Of a DNA stretch of 6,113 nt, positions 4,855 to 6,113 are shown in pieces. Source of the stretch: JAICNG01 sp035765135 (GTDB taxonomy: Bacteria; Gemmatimonadota; Gemmatimonadetes; Gemmatimonadales; Gemmatimonadaceae); NCBI GenBank assembly GCA_035765135.1, contig DASTYE010000237.1, positions 1 to 6,113 of the forward strand, written 5' to 3'. The first letter of the stretch is position 1; every line of letters starts with the position of its first letter. The position numbers were made by a program, and so were the translations under genes. The notes beneath the pieces are model-generated. The model saw only the letters and a program-made list of their open reading frames with translations, was not told the origin of the DNA and ran no database searches.

Positions 4855-6108
4855 ATGAAGCATGCTTCCCTTCGCGTCGCTCTCGCGACGATCGTCCCCG
4901 CCGCCGTCGCGCTGTCCGTCGGCTGTGCGTCCTCTCAATCACCGGCGGCCTCGACGGCCATCGGCAACGTCCTGCCCGGCATTGAAGTACTGCTTCGTGA
5001 CTCCCTGCGCCTCGTGTCGGGGAAGCGGGTGGGGCTCATTACCAACCACTCCGGAAAGGACCGCGCGGGGACGAGCACCATCGACCTGCTGCACAAGGCG
5101 CCTGGCGTTCAGCTGACGGCGCTTTTCGCTCCCGAGCACGGCCTGCGCGGGGCCGCCGAAGCGGGCGTGCACATCTCCTCGACGGTGGACTCGGCCACAG
5201 GCGTCCCGATCTATTCGCTGTACGGTGAGACGCGGGTACCATCGCCCCAGATGCTCGAGAATGTCGACGTGCTCGTCTACGATATTCAGGACGTCGGCGC
5301 GCGCGTCTACACGTATCAGTGGACGATGGTCCTTGCCGCCGAAGCGGCGGCGAAGGTCGGCAAACCGTTCATTGTGCTCGATCGACCCAACCCGGTTCGC
5401 GCCGACCGCGTGGAGGGTGGACTGTTGCGTCCACAATTCGCCTCGTTCGTCGGGCTGCACCCGGTACCGATGCGTTACGGCCTAACGGCCGGCGAGTTGC
5501 TGACATACCTGGTTGGAACGGGGTTGGTGAAAGCGACCGTCACCGTCGTCCCGATGGCCAACTACCGTCGTGACATGTGGTGGGAAGCGACGGGCATCCC
5601 GTGGGTTCGCCCCTCGCCCAATCTGCGCGACGTAGACGCGACGATCCTCTACACGGGAACGGTGTTCTTCGAGGGAACGAACCTCAGTGAGGGGCGCGGC
5701 ACCGACCGACCGTTCCGGCTCGTGGGCGCCCCATGGCTCACCGATGCCGGCCGCATCGCGCGCGAGCTGAATGCGCAGCGAATGCCCGGTGTCCGTTTCG
5801 ACTCCACCTCGCGAACGATCGCCGAGGGGCAGAAGCATGCCGGCCTCACGATTCCGATGATCGAAGTCGTCATCCTCGATCGAGACCGGGTGCGTCCAGT
5901 GGCTGTCGGCGCCCGCATGCTGCAGACGATCCGCGCGCGCCATCCCGCCGAATGGCAGTGGCGCATCGGATCGATCGATCGTCTCTCCGGCGGGAGTGAT
6001 CTGCGGGCGGCGGTCGAGGCCGGGACCGTCGACCAGCTGCTGGCACAGTGGGACCTCGAGGCGCGTGACTTCGCGACGCGGCGGGAGCCGTACCTGATCT
6101 ACCGGTGA
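4855..6108 (+). CDS. namZ: Exo-beta-N-acetylmuramidase NamZ (DUF1343, GH171), lipoprotein form
   Basis: A 417-residue protein of the DUF1343 family, whose characterised member is Bacillus subtilis NamZ (YbbC), glycoside hydrolase family 171. NamZ releases N-acetylmuramic acid from the non-reducing end of peptidoglycan fragments, feeding cell-wall recycling. Motifs in order: GKRVGLITNHSG (56-67), ALFAPEHGLRG (89-99, with PEHG 93-96), YSLYGETRVP (120-129), VYDIQDVGARVYTY (141-154), DRPNP (176-180), PSPN (253-256), EGTNLSEGRGTDRPF (273-287), GAPW (291-294) and a C-terminal REPYLIYR. Conserved acids in PEHG and DIQDVG are candidate active-site residues. The N-terminus MKHASLRVALATIVPAAVAL-SVGC is a lipoprotein signal with candidate Cys24, so the enzyme is probably membrane-anchored on the periplasmic side. 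The signal peptide fixes the start at 4855; the earlier in-frame ATG 4801 would bury it and has AAGGG directly abutting it. No ribosome binding site precedes 4855. The gene is complete and ends 5 bases before the window edge. Confidence 0.93.
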   Translation: MKHASLRVALATIVPAAVALSVGCASSQSPAASTAIGNVLPGIEVLLRDSLRLVSGKRVGLITNHSGKDRAGTSTIDLLHKAPGVQLTALFAPEHGLRGAAEAGVHISSTVDSATGVPIYSLYGETRVPSPQMLENVDVLVYDIQDVGARVYTYQWTMVLAAEAAAKVGKPFIVLDRPNPVRADRVEGGLLRPQFASFVGLHPVPMRYGLTAGELLTYLVGTGLVKATVTVVPMANYRRDMWWEATGIPWVRPSPNLRDVDATILYTGTVFFEGTNLSEGRGTDRPFRLVGAPWLTDAGRIARELNAQRMPGVRFDSTSRTIAEGQKHAGLTIPMIEVVILDRDRVRPVAVGARMLQTIRARHPAEWQWRIGSIDRLSGGSDLRAAVEAGTVDQLLAQWDLEARDFATRREPYLIYR

Positions 6109-6113
6109 GGTGA

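Noticed and set aside
4711..4938. Extension of the TIGR03546 gene upstream to 4938
   Set aside because: It would overlap the divergent NamZ gene, and the added residues are charged, low complexity and absent from the family.

Overview
This is a GC-rich (roughly 63-65 %), Gram-negative-type chromosomal segment. It encodes two likely lipoproteins, one outer-membrane beta-barrel protein and an inner-membrane/periplasmic protein pair, so the cell has a diderm envelope. The strong G/C preference at third codon positions, the style of the proteins and the purine-rich repeat hairpins between genes suggest Gemmatimonadota or a neighbouring environmental phylum. That assignment is inference; no rRNA or marker gene is present.

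Layout. Bases 1-53 probably hold the tail of a plus-strand gene that enters from the left, followed by a small hairpin (70-99). Next come two tightly linked plus-strand genes: a small cytoplasmic LysM protein (213-494) resembling the LysM half of E. coli Kbp/YgaU, and a small Ig-like lipoprotein (506-964). A 99-bp, nearly perfect inverted repeat (972-1070) separates them from a MarR-family regulator (1109-1546). The regulator has a recognisable promoter with a palindrome over its -10/+1 region, and a terminator-like hairpin with a T7 tract at its stop codon. An AT-rich spacer with repeated GAACAAT motifs leads to an outer-membrane beta-barrel protein (1640-2227).

The right half is on the other strand. 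Two overlapping minus-strand genes (4710 down to 4189 and 4217 down to 2322) form the conserved but uncharacterised TIGR03546/TIGR03545 pair: a small polytopic membrane protein, then a large single-span AsmA-like protein with a C-terminal coiled coil. They converge on the beta-barrel gene, and between the stop codons sits a second hairpin built from 9-nt tandem repeats (2229-2330). Divergent from the pair is a lipoprotein form of NamZ/DUF1343 (4855-6108), an exo-beta-N-acetylmuramidase of peptidoglycan recycling.

Taken together the segment is devoted mostly to the cell envelope: peptidoglycan turnover, an outer-membrane barrel, lipoproteins and a possible envelope lipid-handling pair. No mobile element, CRISPR array, tRNA or rRNA is visible. 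The least understood parts are the TIGR03545/TIGR03546 pair and the two repeat-built hairpins.
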